Virus record (IMG/VR): IMGVR_UViG_3300025030_000016
Coordinates: 1 to 62,233 of that record
Reading direction: 5' to 3' (one strand)
DNA length: 62,233 nucleotides
Source of the DNA: a virus
Shown: positions 32,250-40,404 of the stretch, one piece after another
Layout: each line of letters starts with the position of its first letter
How positions within the stretch are numbered: position 1 is the first letter of the stretch
The notes under the pieces: model-generated
Seen by the model: the letters and a program-made list of their open reading frames with translations, nothing else
Database searches by the model: none
Told to the model about the DNA's origin: nothing
Made by a program: the position numbers and the translations under genes

Positions 32250-34235
32250 TTGGAGCTAGACTTTGACACACAGGTTTTGGGTTTCGACGTAGAGACACAG
32301 GGGCGGCTCCCAGAGTACGCCCTGCAGCCTTTCCGCTACCTTACAGGCGAAGCCTGGATCTCCGCCGCAGCGTGGACCAGAGGCGAAACCACTACAGGTA
32401 AGCTGTTCCCCAAGACTCCAGTCTTACGGCAGTCTTTCGAGATGGCTGTAGCCAAGGACCTTTACGTCTGCGGGTGGAACGTTGCTTTCGACGCCGCCTG
32501 GCTGATCGCCGCAGGGCTTGAGGATTTGGTGTTCAGAGTCAGATGGTTGGATGCCATGCTCATGTGGAAGCATTGGGTCGTGGCGCCTGAGCCTGACGAC
32601 GTGCCGGCGACCAAGCGGAAGTCCTACAAGCTGGAAGCCGCCATGCATGAGTTCTTTCCTGCGGAGGCAGGGTTCAAGGAGTTTACCAACTTCCAGACTC
32701 AGGATCCTGAGGAGTTGAAACGGCTGCTCTTCCGATGCCAGGAGGACACCCGCTTCGCGGTGCGGCTGGGCCAGATGTTCTGGGGGATGCTCACCTCGAA
32801 CCAGCGGCGTGCGGCCCTCATCGAGGCGCAGTGCATTCCGCAGGTAGCGAAGACCTTGGTACTAGGGATCAAGTCATCGCAGGAGCACGCCGAGGCATTG
32901 AAGGTGAAGCTGATCAAGGAAGGGGAGGCGGCCAAAGAGGCGCTGCGCGCAGCCAATCCGGGGATCGAGTTCGTGGAGAGCGGCCTCACGCCCAAGCAGT
33001 TGAAGACGATGAAAGCCGAGCACCCTGAGACTGATTTCGTAAACCTGGGAAGCCCTAAGCAGCTGGCGACTCTACTGTACCAGACGTGGGGCCTGCCGAT
33101 ACAGGGAGTCTCCAAGAAGACGCAGGAACCCAGCACCGACAAGTACGCCCTCTACGAGCTTGCCTTCATCGACCCGCGAGCGAAGCTCCTGAAGGACGTG
33201 CGCGAGGCCAAGGGTAACTGCACCAAGTACGCCGAAGGGACGTTGAAGAGTTTGGCCTACAACGGCGACGGTTTTGTGCGCCCTGGTGCGAGGATCTTCT
33301 CTACCTACTCGTCACGCATGACCTACAGCTCCAGCCAGAAACGTAAAGGCGACAAGGAGCAAGGCACCAAGAACGAGGAGTACCCGACAGGGATAGCTCT
33401 ACATCAGTGGAAGCGAGGTAAGGACTTCCGCAGACTGGTCAGACCTCCGGAAGGCTACTCTCTGGTGGAGCTCGACTTTGCCGGTCAGGAATTCGGCTGG
33501 ATGGCTGTAGCCTCCGGCGATGAGACCATGCTGAGCCTGCGCGAGCCTGGAGAGGATGCCCACAGCTACATGGGAGCGCAGATCGCCCAGATCGACTACC
33601 GCACTCTGATTCAGAGGGTGGCGGAGGACGATGCCGAGGCGAACCTGCAGAGAAAGTTGGGCAAGTTCAGTAACCTGTCCTTCCAGTACAGGATCGGCTC
33701 AAAAAGTGCGACGAAGAAAGCCCGGGTCGACTATGAGTTGGACATCGAGGAGGCTGCGGTCAAACAGTTCCTCGCCACCTACAAGGCGACCTTCATAAAA
33801 GTGTCAGGCGGCCCTGCAGGTATGGGGGGTTACTGGCAGACTCAGATTTACAAGTGCAAGCAGCTAGGCTATGCTGAGACCTTCGCCGGCCGCAGGGTGC
33901 AGCTCACGGGAAACTGGTCCGGGCGGGATGCCTGGCAAATGGAGAGTTCCGCTATCAACTACCCGATTCAAGGTACAGGCGGAGACCAGAAATACTTGGC
34001 CCTAGCCGTGGCTCGGAACCTGCTGCCGAAGTTCAACGGCTACTTCTACTTCGAGCTCCATGACGGTCTGTTCTTCATCTTCCCGCACGCTGTGGCTCGC
34101 AAAGCCGCTGAAACTTTCAAGTACGTGCTGTCGAACCTGCCGTACAAAAAGGCTTGGGGTGTGGACCTACCTATTACGTTCCCTGTGGACGCCAAAATCA
34201 GCACGGAGTCCTGGGGCGATTTGAAGAATCTTTAG
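32250..34235 (+). CDS. DNA polymerase, family A with 3'-5' exonuclease
   Basis: A 661-aa replicative polymerase. The exonuclease begins with DVET (D13, E15) and NVAFD (77-81). Polymerase motif A is LDFAGQEFGW with D409 and the steric-gate Glu. Motif B (about 468-492) has RKLGKFSNLSFQYRIG, and motif C is ELHDGLFF with D605 followed by Gly606 instead of the usual Glu. The start is TTG 32250, preceded by AAGGA. It lies in the core of the replication block, followed by ligase and nuclease genes. Confidence 0.9.
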   Translation: MELDFDTQVLGFDVETQGRLPEYALQPFRYLTGEAWISAAAWTRGETTTGKLFPKTPVLRQSFEMAVAKDLYVCGWNVAFDAAWLIAAGLEDLVFRVRWLDAMLMWKHWVVAPEPDDVPATKRKSYKLEAAMHEFFPAEAGFKEFTNFQTQDPEELKRLLFRCQEDTRFAVRLGQMFWGMLTSNQRRAALIEAQCIPQVAKTLVLGIKSSQEHAEALKVKLIKEGEAAKEALRAANPGIEFVESGLTPKQLKTMKAEHPETDFVNLGSPKQLATLLYQTWGLPIQGVSKKTQEPSTDKYALYELAFIDPRAKLLKDVREAKGNCTKYAEGTLKSLAYNGDGFVRPGARIFSTYSSRMTYSSSQKRKGDKEQGTKNEEYPTGIALHQWKRGKDFRRLVRPPEGYSLVELDFAGQEFGWMAVASGDETMLSLREPGEDAHSYMGAQIAQIDYRTLIQRVAEDDAEANLQRKLGKFSNLSFQYRIGSKSATKKARVDYELDIEEAAVKQFLATYKATFIKVSGGPAGMGGYWQTQIYKCKQLGYAETFAGRRVQLTGNWSGRDAWQMESSAINYPIQGTGGDQKYLALAVARNLLPKFNGYFYFELHDGLFFIFPHAVARKAAETFKYVLSNLPYKKAWGVDLPITFPVDAKISTESWGDLKNL

Positions 34236-34245
34236 GAGGGGCAGA

Positions 34246-34542
34246 ATGGACTCGTACTACAAAATCCTCAAAGATCTGCATCGCGCAAGGTATGCAGCTG
34301 CGTTAGAGGGCCGTCCCAGAGCGGAGTTCGCAGTCTACGTAGGCACTGAGGTGCATCGCAAACTGATGGCAGAGTCGCACGCAGTGCAGCTCTATCTTGG
34401 AGGCCTGCTGTCACTCGACCCAACTCTCGGTGGAGCGAAGCTGTACATCGTGGACAACCTGGAGGGCTACAAGATCCACGAGGACAGGCAGGTCTTGGAA
34501 TTGGTACGTCCTTCAGGGCGGTCGGAATTTAGGTTTGAATAA
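34246..34542 (+). CDS. Unknown 98-aa protein
   Basis: MDSYYKILKDLHRARYAA... with EFAVYVGTEVHRKL in the middle and an Arg/Glu-rich end. It starts soon after the polymerase stop with AGGAG. Similar short proteins follow polymerase genes in some phages, but I cannot assign a role. Confidence 0.65.
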   Translation: MDSYYKILKDLHRARYAAALEGRPRAEFAVYVGTEVHRKLMAESHAVQLYLGGLLSLDPTLGGAKLYIVDNLEGYKIHEDRQVLELVRPSGRSEFRFE

Positions 34543-34554
34543 AGGAGGAATGAA

Positions 34555-35628
34555 ATGGTCACGATGTACCGCAAACACGTAAACGGCATCGGCACCTGGT
34601 CCATCGACCACAAAGGCGCCGTGATCACCATCTCCCACGCCACCGTGGAGGGAGGCCAGGAGGTAAGCCACCGGGAGACGGTGACCATGAACGCTTCCGG
34701 CCGCTCCCTGGAGGAGCAGGTTGCCCTGAGAATCCGGTCCCGCATTTCCCGCCAGCGGGACAGAGGCTACACCGACAGCCGCGAGGAGGCGCTCCAGGGG
34801 AAGACGAACCAGCTGGGGCTGCCGCTCCCCATGCTGGCGCAGCCCCTGAAGAAAGTGAAGAAGATCAACTATGAGGACGCCGTCCTCCAGCTGAAACTGG
34901 ACGGGCACCGCTGCCTCGCCACCAAGCAGGACGGCGAGATCCTGCTCTACAGCCGGCAAGGTAAGGCGATCACACTGCCTCACATCTCCGACTACCTCAA
35001 GCCGCGGCTCCCCGAGGGAACCTTCGTCGACGGCGAACTCTATCACCACGGCACGAAACTTCAGACCATCGGGAGCTGGATCAAGAAACAGCAGCCGGAG
35101 TCTCAGAAGCTCCGGTACTATGTCTACGACCTGATCTCGCAGGACACCTTTCGGGACCGGTACCAAGAGCTTTCGGACTTACTCCCCGACTGGCAGGACG
35201 CCGTTGACACCGACTGCCCTGCGAGGCTCCTGCCGTGCATCCCTTTCGATGCGTGGGATCAGTCCCGCCTCTTCTCCCACGCCCGCTCCCAAGGCTTCGA
35301 GGGGCTCATGCTGCGCACCAACGACACCTCCTACGAGGACGGTGTCCGGAGTAACTCGCTGATCAAGATCAAGGAGTTCCAGGACTGCGAGGTCACGGTG
35401 GAGGACATCGTCAAGGCGGAGAAGAGCGGGACGGTGATCTGCATCTGCCGCACCGACAGCGGCAAGGAGGTGAGACCGGTGGCACCAGGAAACCAGTGGG
35501 AAAAGTCGATGACCTACGAGCATCGAGAGAAATTCAAGGGGCGCAGGCTCACCATCGAGTACAGCATGTTGACCGACGACGGCGTACCTTTCCAGCCGGT
35601 GGCGAGGGAGTGGAGGGAGGATATATGA
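34555..35628 (+). CDS. ATP-dependent DNA ligase
   Basis: A 357-aa protein. Residues 1-75 resemble a WGR DNA-binding domain (GTWSIDHKGAVI). The ligase core has motif I LKLDGHR with Lys114, motif III FVDGELYHHG with Glu161, motif IV FEGLMLR (248-254) and motif V IKIKEF, then an OB-fold. It seals nicks in replicating DNA. An N-terminal WGR fused to a compact ligase is a less usual layout. The stop overlaps the next start (ATGATG). Confidence 0.9.
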   Translation: MVTMYRKHVNGIGTWSIDHKGAVITISHATVEGGQEVSHRETVTMNASGRSLEEQVALRIRSRISRQRDRGYTDSREEALQGKTNQLGLPLPMLAQPLKKVKKINYEDAVLQLKLDGHRCLATKQDGEILLYSRQGKAITLPHISDYLKPRLPEGTFVDGELYHHGTKLQTIGSWIKKQQPESQKLRYYVYDLISQDTFRDRYQELSDLLPDWQDAVDTDCPARLLPCIPFDAWDQSRLFSHARSQGFEGLMLRTNDTSYEDGVRSNSLIKIKEFQDCEVTVEDIVKAEKSGTVICICRTDSGKEVRPVAPGNQWEKSMTYEHREKFKGRRLTIEYSMLTDDGVPFQPVAREWREDI

Positions 35629-35801
35629 TGGAGATAATGTGGGTGGCTGACACCCTCCACTCAACCTATCGCGTCCCATGCAACATATCAGGCGAGCCTG
35701 AGTTCGCGTTCAAGTTTAGAGAAGGTGCAGGAGTCAAGTTTAGGTACGAAGTCCGATCGCACGGCGAATTGAAGGCGTGCACATGGGAGGCGAAGCCGTG
35801 A
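35625..35801 (+). CDS. Unknown 58-aa protein
   Basis: ATG 35625 (or 35628) overlaps the ligase stop, and its own stop overlaps the nuclease GTG. Encodes MMEIMWVADTLHSTYRV... beta-rich. Coupling on both sides supports translation. Function unknown. Confidence 0.55.
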   Translation: MMEIMWVADTLHSTYRVPCNISGEPEFAFKFREGAGVKFRYEVRSHGELKACTWEAKP

Positions 35802-36958
35802 CCATCGAAGTCATCCCCCCCGAGCGCACCGCGCCGAACACTGCGATCCTCTTGCACACCCTGACCTTCCCCGACGTCCTGGAGGCCAAGAAGCCGGTCT
35901 CCGACCGCTGCGGCTACCTGGTCGCAGGCCCGGACAGGCGCGGGGCCAACGCCCTGAACCCGATCACCCTCTGGCGCACCTGGCAGCGCGACGTGCAGAC
36001 CGCGACCCTGCGCCCCGGCGCCTGGCCTGTCCCGGCCAAGGTGCAGGAGTATTTCCAGAGGACCAAGCACATGCAGGCGCCGCCCAAGGACATGCATCAC
36101 CCCGAGATATTTGGGGTCAACCCGTCAATAATGGAAGAAGAACTTGTTTTTAATGATCTTGCACCCCAGGAGGATACTTTGGATCTCGACTTAGGACTGA
36201 ACCTCGACGCGCTTGCTCCGCAAGCTCCTGCGCCCAAGAAGCGTATCGTTGACCCACAACCGCACTTCGCTACCTCGTACACAGGTATGGCGGAGTTTAT
36301 GCTTTGCGCGCGCAAGTGGGCCGCATCCAAGTATTTCAAAACGGTGAAGTACGTTGAGTCCCCTGCGATGGCGGACGGGAACTGCGGGCACAAAACCGCT
36401 GAGAATTACTTACTAAACGCGCAAGGGCAGAATCTGCCGGTAGACCCGGCGTACCTCCCCAAAGTAAAACGTTACTGCGACTTCCTTATCCGCTCCGAGG
36501 CAACTATCCACGTCGAGAAGGAGCTTTGCTGCACGAAGGACAAAAAGCCTTGCGGATGGTGGGACAACAAGACCGTCCACATCCGAGGCAGGGGAGACGT
36601 ACTAGCGATAAAAGACCGCAAACTCAACTACATAGACTGGAAGTTCGGGAAAGTCAAAGACGACCCGTTCCAGGTAGAGGTCATGGTAGCTCTTGCTGAT
36701 TTGCATCTAGGGGACCAGTTCGACACCGCTGACGGCAAGCTTATCTTTGTCAAAGAGTCAGACCCTGCGAAAGCCTTGGTAGGGCTCCCGAAACCGATCA
36801 CAAAAGCCGACATCCCAGGGATCTGGGATCGGATTGACTGCATCACGGACCGCATGGAGATCGCGTGTCGGGATGAGGTCTTCCCTTGCACTCCTAATTT
36901 TCTGTGCAAGAACTATTGTGATGACCTCACCTGTCACCATAACGGACGAAAGGCGTGA
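35798..36958 (+). CDS. Cas4/RecB-like PD-(D/E)XK nuclease with extra N-terminal domain
   Basis: A 386-aa protein starting at GTG 35798 (GGAGG 7 nt upstream; overlaps previous stop). Residues 1-110 are an unrecognised domain, followed by an acidic linker with LDLDLGLNLDALA (128-140). The nuclease part has Cys170, a GHKTAENYL helix, RGRGD (D267), IDWK (D280, K282) and the QVEVMVAL helix. Four C-terminal Cys (364, 370, 374, 379), with Cys170, suggest an iron-sulphur cluster as in Cas4 and AddB. It probably processes DNA ends in replication or recombination. Confidence 0.85.
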   Translation: MTIEVIPPERTAPNTAILLHTLTFPDVLEAKKPVSDRCGYLVAGPDRRGANALNPITLWRTWQRDVQTATLRPGAWPVPAKVQEYFQRTKHMQAPPKDMHHPEIFGVNPSIMEEELVFNDLAPQEDTLDLDLGLNLDALAPQAPAPKKRIVDPQPHFATSYTGMAEFMLCARKWAASKYFKTVKYVESPAMADGNCGHKTAENYLLNAQGQNLPVDPAYLPKVKRYCDFLIRSEATIHVEKELCCTKDKKPCGWWDNKTVHIRGRGDVLAIKDRKLNYIDWKFGKVKDDPFQVEVMVALADLHLGDQFDTADGKLIFVKESDPAKALVGLPKPITKADIPGIWDRIDCITDRMEIACRDEVFPCTPNFLCKNYCDDLTCHHNGRKA

Positions 36959-37465
36959 AAGCGGTCCCGTTGACGCACGGCAAAGTTGCACTGGTTGACG
37001 CTGCGGACTACGAAAGAGTCTCCCGACATACATGGCACTATGTTGGCGACGAGAGAAACAGTTACGCGCGGACCACCATAGTGGATGCGCAAGGGTCGCA
37101 CAAGGTGTGGATGCATAGATTTATTTTAGGGGATCAGCCCGATCTGCTGGGTCGACCACCGGGATGGGGATGGGCTGAACAATCGCAGACACAACCTTCG
37201 ATGGGCAACCCGAAGCCAGAACAAGATGAACGGGCGCCGGAGTCCAAGCAAGTTGAAAGGCGTGCGGCAAAGGCCCAGCGGAGCGTGGGAAGCCCGTATC
37301 ACAAACGACCACAAGCCTATCTATTTGGGGCAGTTCCCTACAGACCTAGAGGCGGCGTTCGCCTACGATCAGAAGGCGAGAGAACTTTTCGGCGAGTTTG
37401 CCTGCCCCAATTTCCACCCTGACTACGAGGGAGCTTACTACGAGAGGAGAAGCATGAATGACTAA
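36955..37465 (+). pseudogene. HNH-AP2 homing endonuclease, broken by +1 frameshift
   Basis: The first frame from 36955 reads GKVALVDAADYERVSRHTW and HRFILGDQPDL, the N-terminus of an HNH-AP2 endonuclease. At about 37135-37151 the family sequence continues one base out of frame: VDHRDGDGLNNRRHNL, then an AP2 part (GVRQRPSGAWEARITN, IYLGQF). A single extra G at about 37150 explains it. The whole gene would match the intact endonuclease at 24.6 kb. It is a decayed homing endonuclease, unless the base is a sequencing error. Confidence 0.85.
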
Positions 37466-37661
37466 CTCCAACCAGGACAAATACCTGGCCCTGCACGAGG
37501 CGATGATGGCCGAGTTCGACTCTGAACCCGACGAAGCGGAGGTGACCGCCGAGCTCCGCTCCCTGGGGCCGCTCCTTGAGAACGTCTCGCCGGAGCAGAG
37601 GAGCCAGTTGGACCGAATCGCGGCGATGCAGCCGGTGAAGAGGAAGAAGCGCAGGAAGTAA
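37458..37661 (+). CDS. Unknown 67-aa acidic protein with basic tail
   Basis: MTNSNQDKYLALHEAMMAEFDSEPDEAEVTAEL... ending KRKKRRK. It overlaps the end of the broken HNH gene. The basic tail suggests nucleic-acid contact. Function unknown. Confidence 0.65.
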   Translation: MTNSNQDKYLALHEAMMAEFDSEPDEAEVTAELRSLGPLLENVSPEQRSQLDRIAAMQPVKRKKRRK

Positions 37662-37688
37662 TCCACAGAAGTTATCAACTTATCCACA
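37659..37688 (+). promoter_or_regulatory. Two DnaA-box-like sites
   Basis: TTATCCACA (37680-37688), a perfect DnaA box, with TAATCCACA (37659-37667) 21 bp upstream in the same direction and a half-like TTATCAACT between them. Possible site of host initiator binding. The second box also overlaps the SD of the next gene. Confidence 0.55.
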
Positions 37689-37701
37689 GGAGGAGGGGCA
37701 G

Positions 37702-38040
37702 ATGGAGAAGCAGTTAAGTAAGCGAGGTCAAGACTGGCAGGAGTTCGCGGCGAAGGTCCTGGACCACATCGAGAACTACACCGTGCCGCAGTACGGAGAT
37801 AAGGGCGAGGACCAGGCGAGTGACTTCAAGAGCCACGACCACGTGGTGCAGGCTAAGAAATACCTGAACCGCTACGGCAAGAACTCCCGCCCCGGCCAGG
37901 AGGTCCTCGACCTTGTGAAGACGGCGCACTACAGTCAGATGGCGGCGATGGAGCTGACGAAGGAGCTGCGGGAGGCGAGGGAACGTATCCCGGTCGAAGA
38001 CTGGGCGTGCCCTGCAAAGGAGCTCTCCCATGCCTCTTAA
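37702..38040 (+). CDS. Unknown 112-aa protein
   Basis: A charged, helical protein (MEKQLSKRGQDWQEFAAKVLDHIENY...). It contains KSHDHVVQAKKYLNRYGKNSR. AGGAGG precedes ATG 37702; the last bases overlap the ThyX start by 11 nt. Similar short helical proteins sit before thyX in other phages; no function is known. Confidence 0.65.
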   Translation: MEKQLSKRGQDWQEFAAKVLDHIENYTVPQYGDKGEDQASDFKSHDHVVQAKKYLNRYGKNSRPGQEVLDLVKTAHYSQMAAMELTKELREARERIPVEDWACPAKELSHAS

Positions 38041-38701
38041 AGTCTCCCTGCTGGCAGCCACCCCGGACGCCGTCAAGGTCGTCGCCACCGCGGCGCACCG
38101 CTGCGTCTCGCTGGACGACCCGGCCTCTTTCCTCCTGCGGCTTGACCGCGCAAGGGCTGAGAGGATCATCGACAAGGCCCTCGGCATGGGGCACGACTCC
38201 ATCCTGGAGCACGCCTCGTTCACCTTCAGCATCGACGGTGTCTCCAGATCCCTCAGCCACCAGCTGGTCAGGTTCCGCATAGCATCCTTTGCTCAAGCCT
38301 CGCAGCGCTACATCGAGTTCAAGAACGGTTTCAAATACGGCACCCCGCCCAGCATCGCGGCGAACCCGACTCAGCTGGCCCGGTACAAGGCTCTGATGGC
38401 TGAGATCTCGGCCTTCTACGAGCTGGCCGTAGAGGCAGGCATCCCTGCGGAAGACGCCCGTTTCGCGATTCCCAACGCCTGCGAGACCGGTCTTCTTATG
38501 ACGATGAACGCCCGCGAGCTGCACCACATGTTCCACCTGCGCTGCTGCACTCACGCCCAGTGGGAGATCAGGGAGATGGCGAACCAGATCCTGGAGATCG
38601 TGCAGACTTGGACTCCGGCGCTTTTCAAGAATGCCGGCCCTTCCTGCGTCTCGACGGGGCGCTGCCCTGAAGGGGCGAGGGGATGTGGGAGGCTCCCATG
38701 A
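38030..38701 (+). CDS. thyX: Flavin-dependent thymidylate synthase
   Basis: A 223-aa ThyX. The helical core and the signature region RFRIASFAQASQRY (residues 81-94) are present, but the usual RHR is RFR here (His82 replaced by Phe). Downstream ARFAIPNACETGLLMTMNARELHHMFHLR is typical. It makes dTMP from dUMP with FAD and NADPH, feeding DNA synthesis. The His-to-Phe change may alter FAD or substrate binding. Confidence 0.88.
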   Translation: MPLKVSLLAATPDAVKVVATAAHRCVSLDDPASFLLRLDRARAERIIDKALGMGHDSILEHASFTFSIDGVSRSLSHQLVRFRIASFAQASQRYIEFKNGFKYGTPPSIAANPTQLARYKALMAEISAFYELAVEAGIPAEDARFAIPNACETGLLMTMNARELHHMFHLRCCTHAQWEIREMANQILEIVQTWTPALFKNAGPSCVSTGRCPEGARGCGRLP

Positions 38702-39066
38702 GACTCTCAGGAAAGACCTACAGGGCAGTCTTACGAGCCTTGGCCGACGCAAGCGAGGGGAAGTTCGTCGTTTTCGTTTCAGGGTACAGCCACGACGATC
38801 GCGCGCTTCGGTTCGCCCACGACCTGACGCACTGCCTCCACGACTGTGCATATTTCAACGCACAGCGGCGGGAGGTGACCTTCCGGAAAGACGACGGGGT
38901 GGAAGTTATCGGCACGCTCAACGTTACACACATCGAAGCTTTCGAGCAGGATGTGCGGGGAGGCAGGTACAGAGGCACTGAGCGGACGAAGTTCAAGGTG
39001 GTTTTTGACGACTGCGGACCGAGCGAGCGCCTGAGGGACTTCCTGAAGGAGTGCGCCTGTGGCTAA
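38698..39066 (+). CDS. Unknown 122-aa protein
   Basis: ATG 38698 (MRLSGKTYRAVLRALADASEG) overlaps the end of thyX, with GGAGG upstream. Contains RFAHDLTHCLHDCAYFN and FRKDDGVEVIGTL. No family recognised. Confidence 0.65.
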   Translation: MRLSGKTYRAVLRALADASEGKFVVFVSGYSHDDRALRFAHDLTHCLHDCAYFNAQRREVTFRKDDGVEVIGTLNVTHIEAFEQDVRGGRYRGTERTKFKVVFDDCGPSERLRDFLKECACG

Positions 39067-39397
39067 AACTCCCGAAGGCGAGATCAAAAAAATGATTACC
39101 CGCCGGCTGGTCGCCCGCGGCCTGCTTCAGGCCAAAGACGCAGCCTTGGCGACGAGCAACCACACCGGCAAGTTCATCATGCCGGTCCCCAATTTCAGGG
39201 GCGTGATGGGCATCCCCGACTACTACGGGCATTACAAAGGGCGGTTCTTCGAGATCGAGGCGAAGCGCCCGGGAGAGGAGCCTACCGCACTCCAGGGGCA
39301 CCAGTTGAACGCGACCAGCATCACAGGTGCCGCCTCTTTCGCCGTGGATTCCGAGGAGTCAATGGACGCAGTTGAAGCATGGATGGATCAAGTTTGA
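39059..39397 (+). CDS. VRR-NUC nuclease
   Basis: A 112-aa single-domain PD-(D/E)XK nuclease of the VRR-NUC type. GIPDYYGHYKGRFFEIEAKRPGEEPTALQ carries the catalytic D, E and K. It starts at GTG 39059 overlapping the previous gene. VRR-NUC proteins cut branched or flapped DNA in phage recombination. Confidence 0.88.
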   Translation: MAKTPEGEIKKMITRRLVARGLLQAKDAALATSNHTGKFIMPVPNFRGVMGIPDYYGHYKGRFFEIEAKRPGEEPTALQGHQLNATSITGAASFAVDSEESMDAVEAWMDQV

Positions 39398-39425
39398 AAG
39401 AAATAAGATAATCCTCGTAAAGTTC

Positions 39426-39454
39426 TTGACAATGATTTCAGGGTACGGTATCTT
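39426..39454 (+). promoter_or_regulatory. Promoter whose -10 lies in the loop of an inverted repeat
   Basis: TTGACA (39426-39431), a 17-nt spacer and TATCTT (39449-39454), preceded by AAAGTTC. Ten-bp arms CAGGGTACGG (39439-39448) and CCGTACCCTG (39457-39466) flank the -10 box exactly. Confidence 0.65.
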
Positions 39455-39493
39455 CGCCGTACCCTGTTTCACATTCAAGCCAAAGGAGGATCT

Positions 39494-39841
39494 ATGCACG
39501 CATTTGTCGAGGAAGACGGGCCGTTCAACGTCGTGGTCGTTTACGAGTACCCTGTTCCCGGCGGGATGAATTACCGCTCGGCCGTCGAGAACAAGGAGCC
39601 TCTGACTCTGGAGGAGGCGAAGCGGTGGAACCACAGGATCAAGGAGCTGGTGGACCTCGGCAAGGGCATGGGCGCGATCGGGTCCTACACCGAGATGTCC
39701 GTCTGCCCCAGGCCCTTCACCCGCGAGATCCTGAGGAAGCTCTGCAGGGTGCAGGTGCTGGACAAGCTTGAGGAGCAGGAGAAGCAGGCATTACCACTCC
39801 CCAGCGAGAACTTCTGGGTCGGCCGCGTGGCGCCGATATGA
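39494..39841 (+). CDS. Unknown 115-aa protein
   Basis: MHAFVEEDGPFNVVVVYEYPVPGGMNYRS..., with a helical middle (AKRWNHRIKELVDLG) and a Glu/Gln-rich C-terminus. AAGGAGG precedes ATG 39494. First gene after the hairpin promoter. No family recognised. Confidence 0.65.
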   Translation: MHAFVEEDGPFNVVVVYEYPVPGGMNYRSAVENKEPLTLEEAKRWNHRIKELVDLGKGMGAIGSYTEMSVCPRPFTREILRKLCRVQVLDKLEEQEKQALPLPSENFWVGRVAPI

Positions 39842-39919
39842 GGGAAGGGGATGATCGAGGCAGTAAAATTAGTAACCATCCTCTGCCCTGTGCGGCTGGG
39901 GATATTTGAGGAGGGGAAG

Positions 39920-40264
39920 ATGAAGACTAGGGAATTCCAATCGTACTCTGGCGACACCTACGAAAGCTGGACAGACGAACGAGAAAGAGTCAGATACCGC
40001 CGCATTAAAAAGGCAGCAGCGCCGGAATGGGCACCAGCTCCGAGAATTGTGACATCGGCCGAAATAATCGCTGACCTCCGCGCCGAACTCTCCCGCCTCA
40101 CCCTCTCCGCAGCCGAATCGCAGCGGGAGGAATGGAGGGACGGGGCGGCTGACTTTGCTTGCCACCTCAGCAACAACTGTGAATTGGAGACGATCACTGA
40201 AGAGTTTATCCGTCAAGCGCTGGTGGACTTCGCAAAAGCGGCAGAGGCGGTGCGCCATGAGTAA
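39920..40264 (+). CDS. Unknown 114-aa protein
   Basis: I chose ATG 39920 (MKTREFQSYSGD) because GAGGAGG lies just upstream; an earlier ATG at 39851 is possible. A basic N-terminus (YRRIKKAAAPEW) is followed by two helices. Overlaps the next small gene. Function unknown. Confidence 0.6.
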   Translation: MKTREFQSYSGDTYESWTDERERVRYRRIKKAAAPEWAPAPRIVTSAEIIADLRAELSRLTLSAAESQREEWRDGAADFACHLSNNCELETITEEFIRQALVDFAKAAEAVRHE

Positions 40265-40370
40265 GCCGGGGTTCCTCCTCAAATTCATAGCTGAGTGTGT
40301 AGCTTTTGCCGTCACCGGTTCCGCTTGCAGCACTCCCAAGAGGAAGAAAAAGAAGGAGGGGAAGAAGTGA
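40257..40370 (+). CDS. 37-aa basic miniprotein
   Basis: ATG 40257 overlaps the previous gene. Encodes MSKPGFLLKFIAECVAF... and a Lys-rich tail (KRKKKKEGKK). A short hydrophobic part may touch membrane. Function unknown; confidence is limited because the SD is weak. Confidence 0.4.
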   Translation: MSKPGFLLKFIAECVAFAVTGSACSTPKRKKKKEGKK

Positions 40371-40404
40371 CGAACTCCCCAGGCGCAGTTAACAAAGGAC
40401 CACA

